NCBI GenBank assembly: GCA_934358955.1
Contig: CAKRLC010000027.1
Span: forward strand, 1-27,058
DNA: 27,058 nt
Source of the DNA: an uncultured Roseburia sp.
GTDB lineage: Bacteria > Bacillota > Clostridia > Lachnospirales > Lachnospiraceae
Direction: 5' to 3'
Below are positions 1 to 7,434 of the stretch, piece after piece (within the stretch, counting starts at the first letter, position 1; every line of letters begins with the position of its first letter). The notes beneath the pieces were generated by a model. The model was not told the origin of the DNA, ran no database searches, and saw nothing but the letters and a program-made list of their open reading frames with translations. Made by a program: the position numbers and the translations under genes.

Positions 1-98
1 TTATCTTCTTCCGCAACTCTTTGCTGTGCATAAAAAGATAAATCCAGCTTCTCTTTAAACAATGGTAAGCCTTGTGCAGTAACTCTCAATATTTTCAT
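1..98 (-). CDS. AAA-family ATPase (N-terminal fragment)
   Basis: Only the first 32 codons lie in the window; the gene continues past the left edge. It starts MKILRVTAQGLPLFKEKLDL, a beginning typical of AAA15/OLD-like AAA ATPases, in which the first strand (KILRV..) leads into the P-loop domain. The start is supported by GGAG eight bases upstream of the ATG and by a good promoter further up (154-182). It diverges from the radical SAM gene. The Walker motifs are outside the window, so the assignment rests on the N-terminal pattern alone. Proteins of this type occur both as stand-alone ATPases and as parts of defence modules, and the fragment cannot say which. Confidence 0.5.
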   Translation of the reverse strand, partial: MKILRVTAQGLPLFKEKLDLSFYAQQRVAEED

Positions 99-153
99 AT
101 AACATCTCCAATTTAAAAACTGATTTTACGTGGTTATTTTTTCTTTTACCTCA

Positions 154-182
154 ATTATATCCGTTTTTCTATATTTTATCAA
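154..182 (-). promoter_or_regulatory. promoter of the AAA ATPase gene
   Basis: On the minus strand TTGATA (177-182) and TATAAT (154-159) are separated by 17 bp, a near-consensus SigA promoter. A 10-mer, ATCCGTTTTT on the plus strand, occurs at 159-168 and again at 189-198. The copies are 30 bp apart, about three helical turns, and flank the -35 box. Confidence 0.65.
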
Positions 183-334
183 CATGTAATCCGTTTTTAT
201 TTTTAATTTTAAAATTTTTAAATTTTTTCTCACACCCTGTATTTTACCCCTCCATCTTTTTAAGCTTTCTTCTCATTCTCTGCCTTCTATGCTGACGTTA
301 CTGTTCACTCATACCTCATTCCAGTAACGATTTG

Positions 335-372
335 CAGACTCATTTTAAGTTTTGCTTCGCAAAAGGAGTCTG
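335..372. repeat. stem-loop in the divergent intergenic region
   Basis: CAGACTC (335-341) pairs with GAGTCTG (366-372). Inside it TTTTGC (350-355) pairs with GCAAAA (359-364) around a TTC loop. It has no T-tract on either side. It lies between the divergent AAA and radical SAM genes, in a 427-bp AT-rich stretch (99-525) that otherwise holds only the promoter and operator signals listed here. Confidence 0.45.
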
Positions 373-392
373 TTCTATCATAAAATCAAAAC

Positions 393-446
393 TTGCAATC
401 TCAATTTATCTGTGTTATTCTGAATATAGAACATATGTTCTATATT
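393..446 (+). promoter_or_regulatory. putative SOS promoter with LexA operator
   Basis: A perfect 24-bp palindrome occupies 423-446. Its core GAACATATGTTC (429-440) fits the Gram-positive LexA box (GAAC-N4-GTTC, with the favoured ATAT/RNRY centre). A plausible promoter lies just upstream: TTGCAA (393-398), 17 bp, TATTCT (416-421), so a bound repressor would overlap the start of transcription. The leader to the ATG at 526 is about 95 nt. Operator position and downstream gene type (DNA repair) agree with LexA control; binding itself is inferred. Confidence 0.72.
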
Positions 447-525
447 ATTTAATGTAATATTTCGTATTAAAAATTTTTACCCGTTATCTTTCCATTTTTA
501 CATATATTTCCGGAGGTAATCCACT

Positions 526-1803
526 ATGAGAATTGAGCAGAATCTATCCCTCATGGAAAAGCTCGCTATCCTTTCAGATGCAGCCAAATACGATGTTGCC
601 TGTACTTCCAGCGGCGTAGACCGTTCGGGTAATGGGCATGGCCCCGGCAACTCCCTTTCCTGCGGGATCTGCCATTCTTTTTCCGCAGATGGGCGCTGTA
701 TCTCCTTATTAAAAATATTATTTACAAATGAATGCATTTTTAACTGCTCCTATTGCCAGAATAACTGTAATAACGATGTCCGAAGAGCTGCCTTCACACC
801 GGATGAGGTATGCGAACTGACCATTGAGTTTTATCGCAGGAATTACATTGAAGGACTCTTTTTAAGTTCCGGTGTCATAGTAAGCCCGAATCATACGATG
901 GAACTTTTATACCAGACACTGTACAAGCTTCGTACCGAGCATCATTTCAATGGATATATCCATGTAAAGGCCATCCCCGGCGCGGATCCGCTCCTTATAG
1001 AAAAAACCGGATTTCTGGCAGACCGCATGAGCATTAACTTAGAGCTTCCTACCTCTGACAGCTTAAGAAAGCTCGCTCCCTGTAAATCAAGAAATACGAT
1101 TTTAAAGCCTATGCGCCTTGTCCAAAACGGCATCTCGGAAAATAAAAACGAAGTTGCCCTTTACCGCCATGCTCCCCGGTTTGTCCCGGCCGGACAGAGT
1201 ACCCAGATGATCATCGGTGCAACCCCTGAAACAGATTACCAGATCCTAAGCATTGCCGAAAATCTTTACCAAAAGTTTGATCTCAAACGTGTTTTTTATT
1301 CTGCATTTGTCAATGTTACGCAGGATGCTTCCCTTCCTGCCCTGCCGGGAGGACCTCCGCTGCTTCGCGAACACAGACTTTACCAGGCAGACTGGCTGCT
1401 CCGCTACTATGACTTTCAGGCAGATGAACTACTTAGCCCCAAACGTCCCGATTTTAATATTTTTCTTGATCCGAAATGTGACTGGGCGATCCGTCATCTT
1501 GAATATTTTCCGGTTGAGATTAACCGCGCTGATTATCACACCTTGCTCCGTGTTCCTGGCATTGGTTACAAATCCGCCAGCCGGATCGTAAAAGCACGCC
1601 GCGGTGGTTCCTTAGACTTCGCTGATCTGAAAAAGATTGGTGTTGTTTTAAAACGCGCACTCTATTTCATCACCTGCTCCGGCCGTATGATGTACCGGAC
1701 CCGGCTGGAAGAAGATTATATCTGTCGTAACCTCCTGTCTGACCGTACCCAGATTCCCCGCGAGATCCGTGAAAGCGGCTACCAGCAGTTAAGCCTCTTT
1801 TAA
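526..1803 (+). CDS. radical SAM protein, putative DNA repair/modification (TIGR03916 type)
   Basis: This is a 425-residue radical SAM enzyme with a C-terminal helix-hairpin-helix. The [4Fe-4S] motif CxxxCxxC is C70-C74-C77 within NECIFNCSYCQNN. A second Cys-rich stretch (C46, C49, C58) precedes it. The HhH DNA-binding motif, LLRVPGIGYKSASRIVKA, lies around residues 340-357. The family is known as the radical SAM protein linked to uracil-DNA-glycosylase-like proteins, and is nearly always found beside a TIGR03915 protein, as here (26-bp gap). The reaction is not established; DNA repair or base modification is inferred from HhH, pairing and the LexA-like operator upstream. GGAGG lies 9 bases before the ATG. 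Length matches the family and no key residue is missing. Confidence 0.88.
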   Translation: MRIEQNLSLMEKLAILSDAAKYDVACTSSGVDRSGNGHGPGNSLSCGICHSFSADGRCISLLKILFTNECIFNCSYCQNNCNNDVRRAAFTPDEVCELTIEFYRRNYIEGLFLSSGVIVSPNHTMELLYQTLYKLRTEHHFNGYIHVKAIPGADPLLIEKTGFLADRMSINLELPTSDSLRKLAPCKSRNTILKPMRLVQNGISENKNEVALYRHAPRFVPAGQSTQMIIGATPETDYQILSIAENLYQKFDLKRVFYSAFVNVTQDASLPALPGGPPLLREHRLYQADWLLRYYDFQADELLSPKRPDFNIFLDPKCDWAIRHLEYFPVEINRADYHTLLRVPGIGYKSASRIVKARRGGSLDFADLKKIGVVLKRALYFITCSGRMMYRTRLEEDYICRNLLSDRTQIPREIRESGYQQLSLF

Positions 1804-1829
1804 TTTTTGCATTTTTTGAAAGGAGTCCT

Positions 1830-2630
1830 ATGCATATTTTTATCTGCGAAAATAACCCAAACGGCATCCTGACCGGTGTTTACGACGCATGGGAAGCAAA
1901 GATTTCCTGTCACTGTACACATTCTGATATCCGGCTTCTGTCCTCACCACCTGACAATTATGCCCTTTTCTGCGAATATCATAACGTTGTGTCGTCTGCC
2001 GAAAAATCCGGGAAGGTTGCTTCTACACTTACCCAAAAACTCGGTCAGGATTTCTATGATACGATTCTTTCTGCCATCCTTTCTGTTGACCTGACCAATA
2101 AAAAGAAAATAGATAAAGCGGATGCCATCTACCATACGATCGTGGCCGCACTTACTTCTTCCCAGGGTTCCCGCGTTCTCGATCACCTTGGAGATCCTTT
2201 TATCTGCCGTGTCTTCGAACTCTCCAGGGCAACGCTTGCAGAAGCGCATCATCTGAAAGGATTTTTGCGTTTTTCAGAATTAAAAAACGGCGTTCTTTTT
2301 TCAAAGATCCATCCAAAAAATAATGCCCTGCCAATTCTGGCAGAGCATTTTACCGATCGTTTTCCCCAGGAAAACTTTCTTATTTATGACGAAGTACATC
2401 AGACCGCTGCCGTGCACCGCGCCGGAAAATATTATATGCTGGTTGACACTTCAGATCTGAACCTTGAACTTTTATCAGATTATTCGGAAAACGAAACCCG
2501 TTTTCAAAATCTCTGGCTTACATTCTTTGAAAGTATTGCTATCAAGGCCCGGACAAATCCTGCTTTGCAGGCACAGAACATTCCAAAACGCTTTTGGAAG
2601 GATACTGTCGAATTACAGTCGAAGTTGTAA
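1830..2630 (+). CDS. TIGR03915-family putative DNA repair protein
   Basis: A 266-residue soluble protein, the usual partner of the upstream radical SAM/HhH enzyme; AAGGAG precedes the ATG. The N-terminus (MHIFICENNPNGILTGVYDAWE) and the middle block around KGFLRFSELKNGVLFSKIHP fit the TIGR03915/DUF4130 family. In some other bacteria this domain is fused to a uracil-DNA-glycosylase-like domain, which suggests it feeds a lesion or substrate to the repair step. The C-terminal part (FTDRFPQENFLIYDEVHQTAAVH onward) carries the conserved RFP...D..H pattern. The spacing of 26 bp and shared direction indicate one transcript with the radical SAM gene, probably SOS-controlled. No catalytic residues can be assigned with confidence. 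Confidence 0.82.
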   Translation: MHIFICENNPNGILTGVYDAWEAKISCHCTHSDIRLLSSPPDNYALFCEYHNVVSSAEKSGKVASTLTQKLGQDFYDTILSAILSVDLTNKKKIDKADAIYHTIVAALTSSQGSRVLDHLGDPFICRVFELSRATLAEAHHLKGFLRFSELKNGVLFSKIHPKNNALPILAEHFTDRFPQENFLIYDEVHQTAAVHRAGKYYMLVDTSDLNLELLSDYSENETRFQNLWLTFFESIAIKARTNPALQAQNIPKRFWKDTVELQSKL

Positions 2631-2648
2631 CCGTTTCTTTATATATCC

Positions 2649-2694
2649 GCAGACGCGGGCAACAATGTCTCTCTGCGCCTCTGCTCTATTTTTG
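2649..2694 (+). terminator. terminator after the DNA repair pair
   Basis: GCAGACGC (2649-2656) pairs with GCGCCTCTGC (2675-2684) with a two-base bulge, and TCTATTTTTG follows. It lies in the 71-bp gap between the convergent repair operon and ftsH. The T-tract is on the plus-strand side, so it suits the repair genes better than ftsH. No separate ftsH terminator was seen. Confidence 0.5.
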
Positions 2695-2701
2695 AAAGCA
2701 A

Positions 2702-4519
2702 TTAAGAATTCAGTATTTTCATAAACTCTTCGCCTGTGATCGTCTCCTTTTCATACAGATACCGTGAGATCTCATCCAGCTTTTCCCTGTTATCCAGCAG
2801 AATCTGTGCTGCTTTTTCATGCTGTTTTCTTACAAGCTCAACTACCTTTTTATCGATCAGCGTCTGTGTCTCAGCAGAACAGCTCATGGAAGTATCTCCT
2901 CCAAGATACTGGTTCGTCTGCGTCTCCATCGCAACCATATCAAAATCTTTGCTCATTCCATATCGAGTGATCATCGCTCTTGCAAGCTTTGTTGCCTGCT
3001 CGATATCATTCGATGCACCGGTTGTAACAGAACCAAATACAATCTCTTCTGCAGCACGTCCGCCGGTAAAGGTTGCAATCTTATTTTCCAGTTCTTCCTT
3101 CGTCATAAGATAATGATTTCCTTCATCCACCTGCATCGTATAGCCAAGTGCACCGGAAGTTCGTGGTACGATCGTGATTTTTTGTACCGGAGCTGAGTTT
3201 GTCTGCTTCGCAGCAACAAGTGCATGCCCCACTTCATGATAGGATACAATCTGCTTCTCACGGTCTGTAAGAATTGCATTTTTCTTCTGATAGCCTGCAA
3301 TGACCACTTCAATGCTTTCCTCTAAATCTGCCTGCGTTGCAAATTCCCGATGATCCCTTACTGCCCGCAAAGCCGCTTCGTTTACAATATTGGCAAGCTC
3401 AGCACCTGATGCGCCGGATGCCATCCTTGCAATTTTATTAAAATCAACATTATCTGCCAGACGGATTTTCTTTGCATGAACTTTTAAAATTGCTTCCCTT
3501 CCTTTTAAATCCGGAAGCTCTACCGGAACCCTTCTGTCAAACCGTCCCGGACGAAGCAATGCCGGGTCTAACGATTCCGGACGGTTTGTCGCAGCAAGAA
3601 TAATCACGCCCGTATTTCCTTCAAATCCATCCATCTCTGTCAATAACTGGTTTAATGTCTGTTCTCGTTCATCATTTCCGCCGAACTGACCATCACGTTT
3701 TTTACCGATCGCATCGATCTCGTCAATAAATACGATACATGGCGCTTTTTCTTTTGCCTGCGTAAATAAATCTCTTACCTTCGAAGCTCCCATTCCGACA
3801 AACATCTCTACAAATTCCGAACCGGAGATGGAGAAGAATGGTACATTTGCCTCCCCGGCAACTGCCTTTGCCAGCATTGTTTTTCCGGTTCCCGGAGGGC
3901 CTACAAGCAGGATTCCTTTTGGCATGGATGCGCCGATTTTCTTATAGCGTTCCGGATTGTGCAGATATTCAACGATTTCTGCCAGATTTTCTTTTGCCTC
4001 ATCCTCTCCTGCCACATCTGCAAATTTAATTCCATTCGATGACTTTACATATACCTTGGCATTGCTCTTTCCCATACCAAAGCTCATGGCGTTTCTGCCG
4101 CCGGCTTTCTTCATGAGCATTCTTGACATATATTCGCCCAATCCGACAAATATAAGAATTGGCAAAATCCATGTCAGCAGAAAGCTTACGATCGGAGATG
4201 TCTGCTCGATCTCCTGTCCGGAAAACGATGCTCCTGCATCATAAAGACGTTTGGTAAGATCCGGATCATCTACCATTGCTGTTTTATATATTTTCTGCTC
4301 ATCCTTATCTGTAAAAACAATGCTGTTATCCTGCTGGCTGATCTGGACTTTTCCTACATTTTTGTCATCTGTCATCTGAATAAACGTATTGTAATCCACT
4401 GGATTGATCTGTCGTTCCATCAGCCATGGTACTGTCAGCATATTAAAAAGGATCAAAACGATCATTGCAACAGTATAATAAAACATGAGCGGTTTTTTAG
4501 GTTTTTTTACCTCATTCAT
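2702..4519 (-). CDS. ftsH: ATP-dependent zinc metalloprotease FtsH
   Basis: A 605-residue membrane-anchored AAA+ protease that degrades misfolded membrane proteins and regulatory proteins. Two transmembrane segments (about 13-33 and 109-128) flank a small extracytoplasmic domain. The AAA domain has Walker A GPPGTGKT (207-214), Walker B VFIDEIDA (263-270) and the second region of homology ([20 protein letters not shown], 311-330). The protease domain has the zinc motif HEVGH (428-432), and D505 in [10 protein letters not shown] is the probable third ligand. All catalytic residues are intact and the length is normal. It lies 21 bp downstream of citrate synthase on the same strand, so the two are probably co-transcribed. 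FtsH is more usually seen beside tilS/hpt, so this neighbour is unusual. Confidence 0.97.
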   Translation of the reverse strand: MNEVKKPKKPLMFYYTVAMIVLILFNMLTVPWLMERQINPVDYNTFIQMTDDKNVGKVQISQQDNSIVFTDKDEQKIYKTAMVDDPDLTKRLYDAGASFSGQEIEQTSPIVSFLLTWILPILIFVGLGEYMSRMLMKKAGGRNAMSFGMGKSNAKVYVKSSNGIKFADVAGEDEAKENLAEIVEYLHNPERYKKIGASMPKGILLVGPPGTGKTMLAKAVAGEANVPFFSISGSEFVEMFVGMGASKVRDLFTQAKEKAPCIVFIDEIDAIGKKRDGQFGGNDEREQTLNQLLTEMDGFEGNTGVIILAATNRPESLDPALLRPGRFDRRVPVELPDLKGREAILKVHAKKIRLADNVDFNKIARMASGASGAELANIVNEAALRAVRDHREFATQADLEESIEVVIAGYQKKNAILTDREKQIVSYHEVGHALVAAKQTNSAPVQKITIVPRTSGALGYTMQVDEGNHYLMTKEELENKIATFTGGRAAEEIVFGSVTTGASNDIEQATKLARAMITRYGMSKDFDMVAMETQTNQYLGGDTSMSCSAETQTLIDKKVVELVRKQHEKAAQILLDNREKLDEISRYLYEKETITGEEFMKILNS

Positions 4520-4540
4520 TTTCTTTCCTCCTGCATTCTT

Positions 4541-5893
4541 TTATTTCTTTCTGTCTTCCATCGCTACATACGTCTTTGGAACAACAAGACTCTTGTATGC
4601 CGGACGGATGATCTTATCTGTTGTGACTAACTCCTCCAGTCTGTGTGCACTCCAGCCGACGATTCTTGCAATTGCAAAAAGCGGTGTATACAGCTCGCGT
4701 GGGATTCCTAACATCTCATATACAAAGCCACTGTAAAAATCGACGTTTGGGCTGACACCTTTGAAAATCTTCCTTTGATCTGCAATTACCTGCGGTGCGA
4801 TCTTTTCGATGTTATTGTAAAGCAGCATGTCTTCATTCCTTCCTTTTGCTGCCGCTAACTGTTCTACAAATCGCTTGAATACCTGCTCTCTAGGATCAGA
4901 CAGGGAATATACCGCATGCCCCATTCCATAGATCAGTCCCTTTTTGTCAAATGCTTCTTTGTTCAATATTTTGCTCAGATAAGCTGCTATCTCTTCTTCA
5001 TCCGCATAATCAGATACATGATCCCGGATGTCATCCATCATATTCATCACCATGAGGTTGGCTCCACCATGCTTTCTTCCTTTTAAAGAAGACATGGCTG
5101 CTGCGATCACGGAATAAGTATCTGAACCTGCTGAAGTAATGACTCTCGTTGTAAAAGTGGAATTATTACCACCACCATGTTCCATATGCAGCAGTAATGC
5201 GATGTCTAATACCTTTGCTTCCAGCTCTGTATACTGCATATCCGGGCGCAGCATCCGCAGAAAATTTTCTGCAATAGAAAGATTTTTGTCCGGTCTGTGA
5301 ATATACATACTGTTGTCCTTCACATAATGGCTATATGCATGGTAACTGTAAACCGCAAGCATCGGGAAGGTACTGATCAGTTGCATACTCTGCCGCAGTA
5401 CATTGGAAAGTTCCAGGTTATCTTTTTCCTCGTCATAGGAACCAAGCGTAAGAATGCTTCGTGTCATTCCACTCATAATATCTGCTGTAGGAGCCTTCAT
5501 AATGACATCCCTTGTAAAATTTGTCGGAAGATCCATGCAATCAGCCAGCTCTGACCGGAATTTTTTCAGTTGTTCTTCATCCGGCAGTTCTCCAAACAGC
5601 AGAAGATATGCACCTTCTTCAAATGAAAACCGTTTTTTCATACCTCCCTGCACAAGCTCACGGATATCATACCCACGATATAATAATTCACCATCGCATG
5701 GCACCTTCTCCCCATCTATATAATCAAACGCCTTGATCTGTGAAATATTGGTAAGTCCTGTCAGGACACCCTGTCCATTTTCATCTCTTAACCCTTTTTT
5801 TACCCCATATTCTGCATACAGATCCTTGCTGATATAATCATTTTTCTCGCATAACTGTGACTGTTCTTTTGCATACGCTGTGATATCTTTCAT
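4541..5893 (-). CDS. gltA: citrate synthase
   Basis: A 450-residue citrate synthase that condenses oxaloacetate and acetyl-CoA to citrate, at the entry to the oxidative branch used for glutamate synthesis in anaerobes. Catalytic residues are visible: the first His in LLHMEHGGGNNSTF, the second in YGMGHAVYS, and the Asp in SPNVDFYSGF. GGANLMVMNMM and the C-terminal IARIVGWSAHRLEE also fit the family. The N-terminal extension of about 45 residues is typical of clostridial versions. It starts 58 bp after the MarR-type regulator and is followed closely by ftsH. The MarR gene may therefore control it, which is inference from position only. The symbol citZ would be equally valid. Confidence 0.95.
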   Translation of the reverse strand: MKDITAYAKEQSQLCEKNDYISKDLYAEYGVKKGLRDENGQGVLTGLTNISQIKAFDYIDGEKVPCDGELLYRGYDIRELVQGGMKKRFSFEEGAYLLLFGELPDEEQLKKFRSELADCMDLPTNFTRDVIMKAPTADIMSGMTRSILTLGSYDEEKDNLELSNVLRQSMQLISTFPMLAVYSYHAYSHYVKDNSMYIHRPDKNLSIAENFLRMLRPDMQYTELEAKVLDIALLLHMEHGGGNNSTFTTRVITSAGSDTYSVIAAAMSSLKGRKHGGANLMVMNMMDDIRDHVSDYADEEEIAAYLSKILNKEAFDKKGLIYGMGHAVYSLSDPREQVFKRFVEQLAAAKGRNEDMLLYNNIEKIAPQVIADQRKIFKGVSPNVDFYSGFVYEMLGIPRELYTPLFAIARIVGWSAHRLEELVTTDKIIRPAYKSLVVPKTYVAMEDRKK

Positions 5894-5951
5894 AGACTCC
5901 CTGCCTTTCTTTTTCCGCCATTTTTCTTTTGTACCTTAGATCTGATAAAAA

Positions 5952-6392
5952 TTATGCATTCTCCCCCAGCTCCCGACTGATATTTGCATTCATTTTTTCT
6001 ACCGTTCTTTTTAAAATTTCAATCTCTTCTTTGCTGATCCCCTGCTGCATGATCTCCTTGCACTCTTTGTAAATCCGGATCATCTTCTCTACAACCTCGC
6101 GCGACCGGTCAGTCAGACTGATATGCAAAATCCTGTGGTCTGCATCATCCTCACATAATTCAATAAATCCGCCGGCGCAAAGATGATCGATCGATTTTGA
6201 AATATGTGCCTTAGAAAAATGCTTTTTCTGTACAATCTTTTTTGCCGTATCGATCTCTTTTTCCCTGTGAAGGAGCACCAGAATATCCAATTCTACCAAA
6301 CGAAGATTATATTCTTCCATGACAGGCTCCAGCTTTTTTTCGATCAGCCTTTTCAATTGCATCCCGGATATAATAAAATCATTTGTTTCCAT
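5952..6392 (-). CDS. MarR-family transcriptional regulator
   Basis: A 146-residue winged-helix protein. Residues about 30-100 form the MarR wHTH: LRLVELDILVLLHRE leads into the recognition helix (KKHFSKAHISKSIDHLCAGGF) and the wing DDADHRILHISLTDRSREV. The N- and C-terminal helices form the dimer interface. The inducing ligand is unknown. It is first in a leftward group with citrate synthase and ftsH, and an imperfect inverted repeat sits just after its predicted transcription start, so autorepression and control of the citrate synthase operon are plausible. The GGAGGGAG ribosome-binding site is 11 bases from the ATG, slightly long. Confidence 0.85.
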   Translation of the reverse strand: METNDFIISGMQLKRLIEKKLEPVMEEYNLRLVELDILVLLHREKEIDTAKKIVQKKHFSKAHISKSIDHLCAGGFIELCEDDADHRILHISLTDRSREVVEKMIRIYKECKEIMQQGISKEEIEILKRTVEKMNANISRELGENA

Positions 6393-6417
6393 TCTCTTTT
6401 ATGCTCCCTCCTTTAAT

Positions 6418-6471
6418 TAGTTCACTATGAAACTTTTTTATTTAGCATAACATTTTACCCAAAAGATGCAA
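6418..6471 (-). promoter_or_regulatory. promoter and possible operator of the MarR-gltA-ftsH operon
   Basis: On the minus strand TTGCAT (6466-6471), 16 bp, TATGCT (6444-6449). Just downstream, GTTTCATAGTGAACT (6420-6434) contains TTCA-TAG-TGAA, a short inverted repeat placed where a MarR repressor could block transcription. The promoter is a reasonable match; the operator is weak. Confidence 0.45.
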
Positions 6472-6541
6472 TGAATAATCCGGGAACTTTCTCTAAAATT
6501 TTTATGAACTCATTTTCTGATCATACTGAATCCTATTACAC

Positions 6542-6569
6542 AAAAAACGAGACGACCGAAGTCGTCTCG
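6542..6569 (-). terminator. Rho-independent terminator with UUCG loop (RND-GLUG-tatD operon)
   Basis: CGAGACGAC and GTCGTCTCG form a perfect 9-bp stem (6548-6556 with 6561-6569). Read on the minus strand the loop is TTCG closed by C-G, an extra-stable tetraloop, followed by TTTTTT. It is 58 bp past the tatD stop codon. Confidence 0.9.
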
Positions 6570-6627
6570 AAAAAGTCTGCTCTTGAGGGGCATCCCATTA
6601 TCCCAAAAGCACCCTGAACTATTTTTA

Positions 6628-7404
6628 TTATTTGACTTTTTGAAAAAGTTTCCGCGCATTTTCCTCTGTCACACGCTCCACTTCCTCTTCTGTAATTCCT
6701 TTTAATTCTGCGATTTTTGCAATCACGTATGGAATATTAGAAGAATCATTCCGGCTTCCTCGATAAGGTTCCGGCGCCATATATGGACAATCGGTTTCCA
6801 AAAGGATCCTTTCCAACGGAATAGCTTCTACTGTTTCCTTTAATTTTTTAGCGTTTTTAAATGTCACAACGCCACCAACCCCAAGATAATAGCCCATTTT
6901 CACAAATTCTGCGGCCATCTCTTTTGAGTATGAATAGCAATGGATCACTCCCGGAATCTCTTCTGCATGTACTGACTTCATCACTTCCATCGTATCTGCC
7001 GCAGCATCCCTGGAATGTATGATGACCGGAAGTTTTGCTTCTCTTGCAAGCTCTAACTGTCGTCCGAACCAATAGCGCTGCGCTTTCTGCACCTCCGGTT
7101 CTTTGTCCCAGTAGTAATCTAATCCGATCTCACCAACTGCAACCGTTTTCGTCCATTTTGTCTGCTCTCTCAGCCAGGCATACGTCTCCTCGTTCAGCCC
7201 GCTGATATCACTCGGATGTACACCGACTGCGGCATAAACAAAATCATACTGTTTTGCTAATGCAAGTGTGGTCTTTGTTGTCTCAATGGACGCGCCGACA
7301 TTGATAATCCTGCCGATCCCTTTTTCCGGCATGGACGCGATCAACGCGTCCCGGTCTGTATCAAAGCTGTCGTCATCGTAATGTGCATGTGTTTCGAATA
7401 TCAT
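6628..7404 (-). CDS. TatD-family metal-dependent hydrolase/DNase
   Basis: A 258-residue TIM-barrel amidohydrolase of the TatD family, which are metal-dependent 3'-5' exonucleases. Metal ligands are recognisable: H6 and H8 in ETHAHYDD, Glu in VAVGEIGLDYY, His in PVIIHSRDA, His in GVIHCYS and Asp in LETDCPYMAPEP. Length and motifs are standard. AGGAAATT precedes the ATG, and the gene begins 30 bp after the stop of the GLUG-repeat protein. In many Firmicutes tatD lies beside metG, but here metG is about 11 kb away and tatD is the last gene of an exporter operon. A functional link with the exporter is not implied. Confidence 0.93.
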   Translation of the reverse strand: MIFETHAHYDDDSFDTDRDALIASMPEKGIGRIINVGASIETTKTTLALAKQYDFVYAAVGVHPSDISGLNEETYAWLREQTKWTKTVAVGEIGLDYYWDKEPEVQKAQRYWFGRQLELAREAKLPVIIHSRDAAADTMEVMKSVHAEEIPGVIHCYSYSKEMAAEFVKMGYYLGVGGVVTFKNAKKLKETVEAIPLERILLETDCPYMAPEPYRGSRNDSSNIPYVIAKIAELKGITEEEVERVTEENARKLFQKVK

Positions 7405-7434
7405 AATTTCCTCGTTTCTGTCTGTAGTTCCTTT

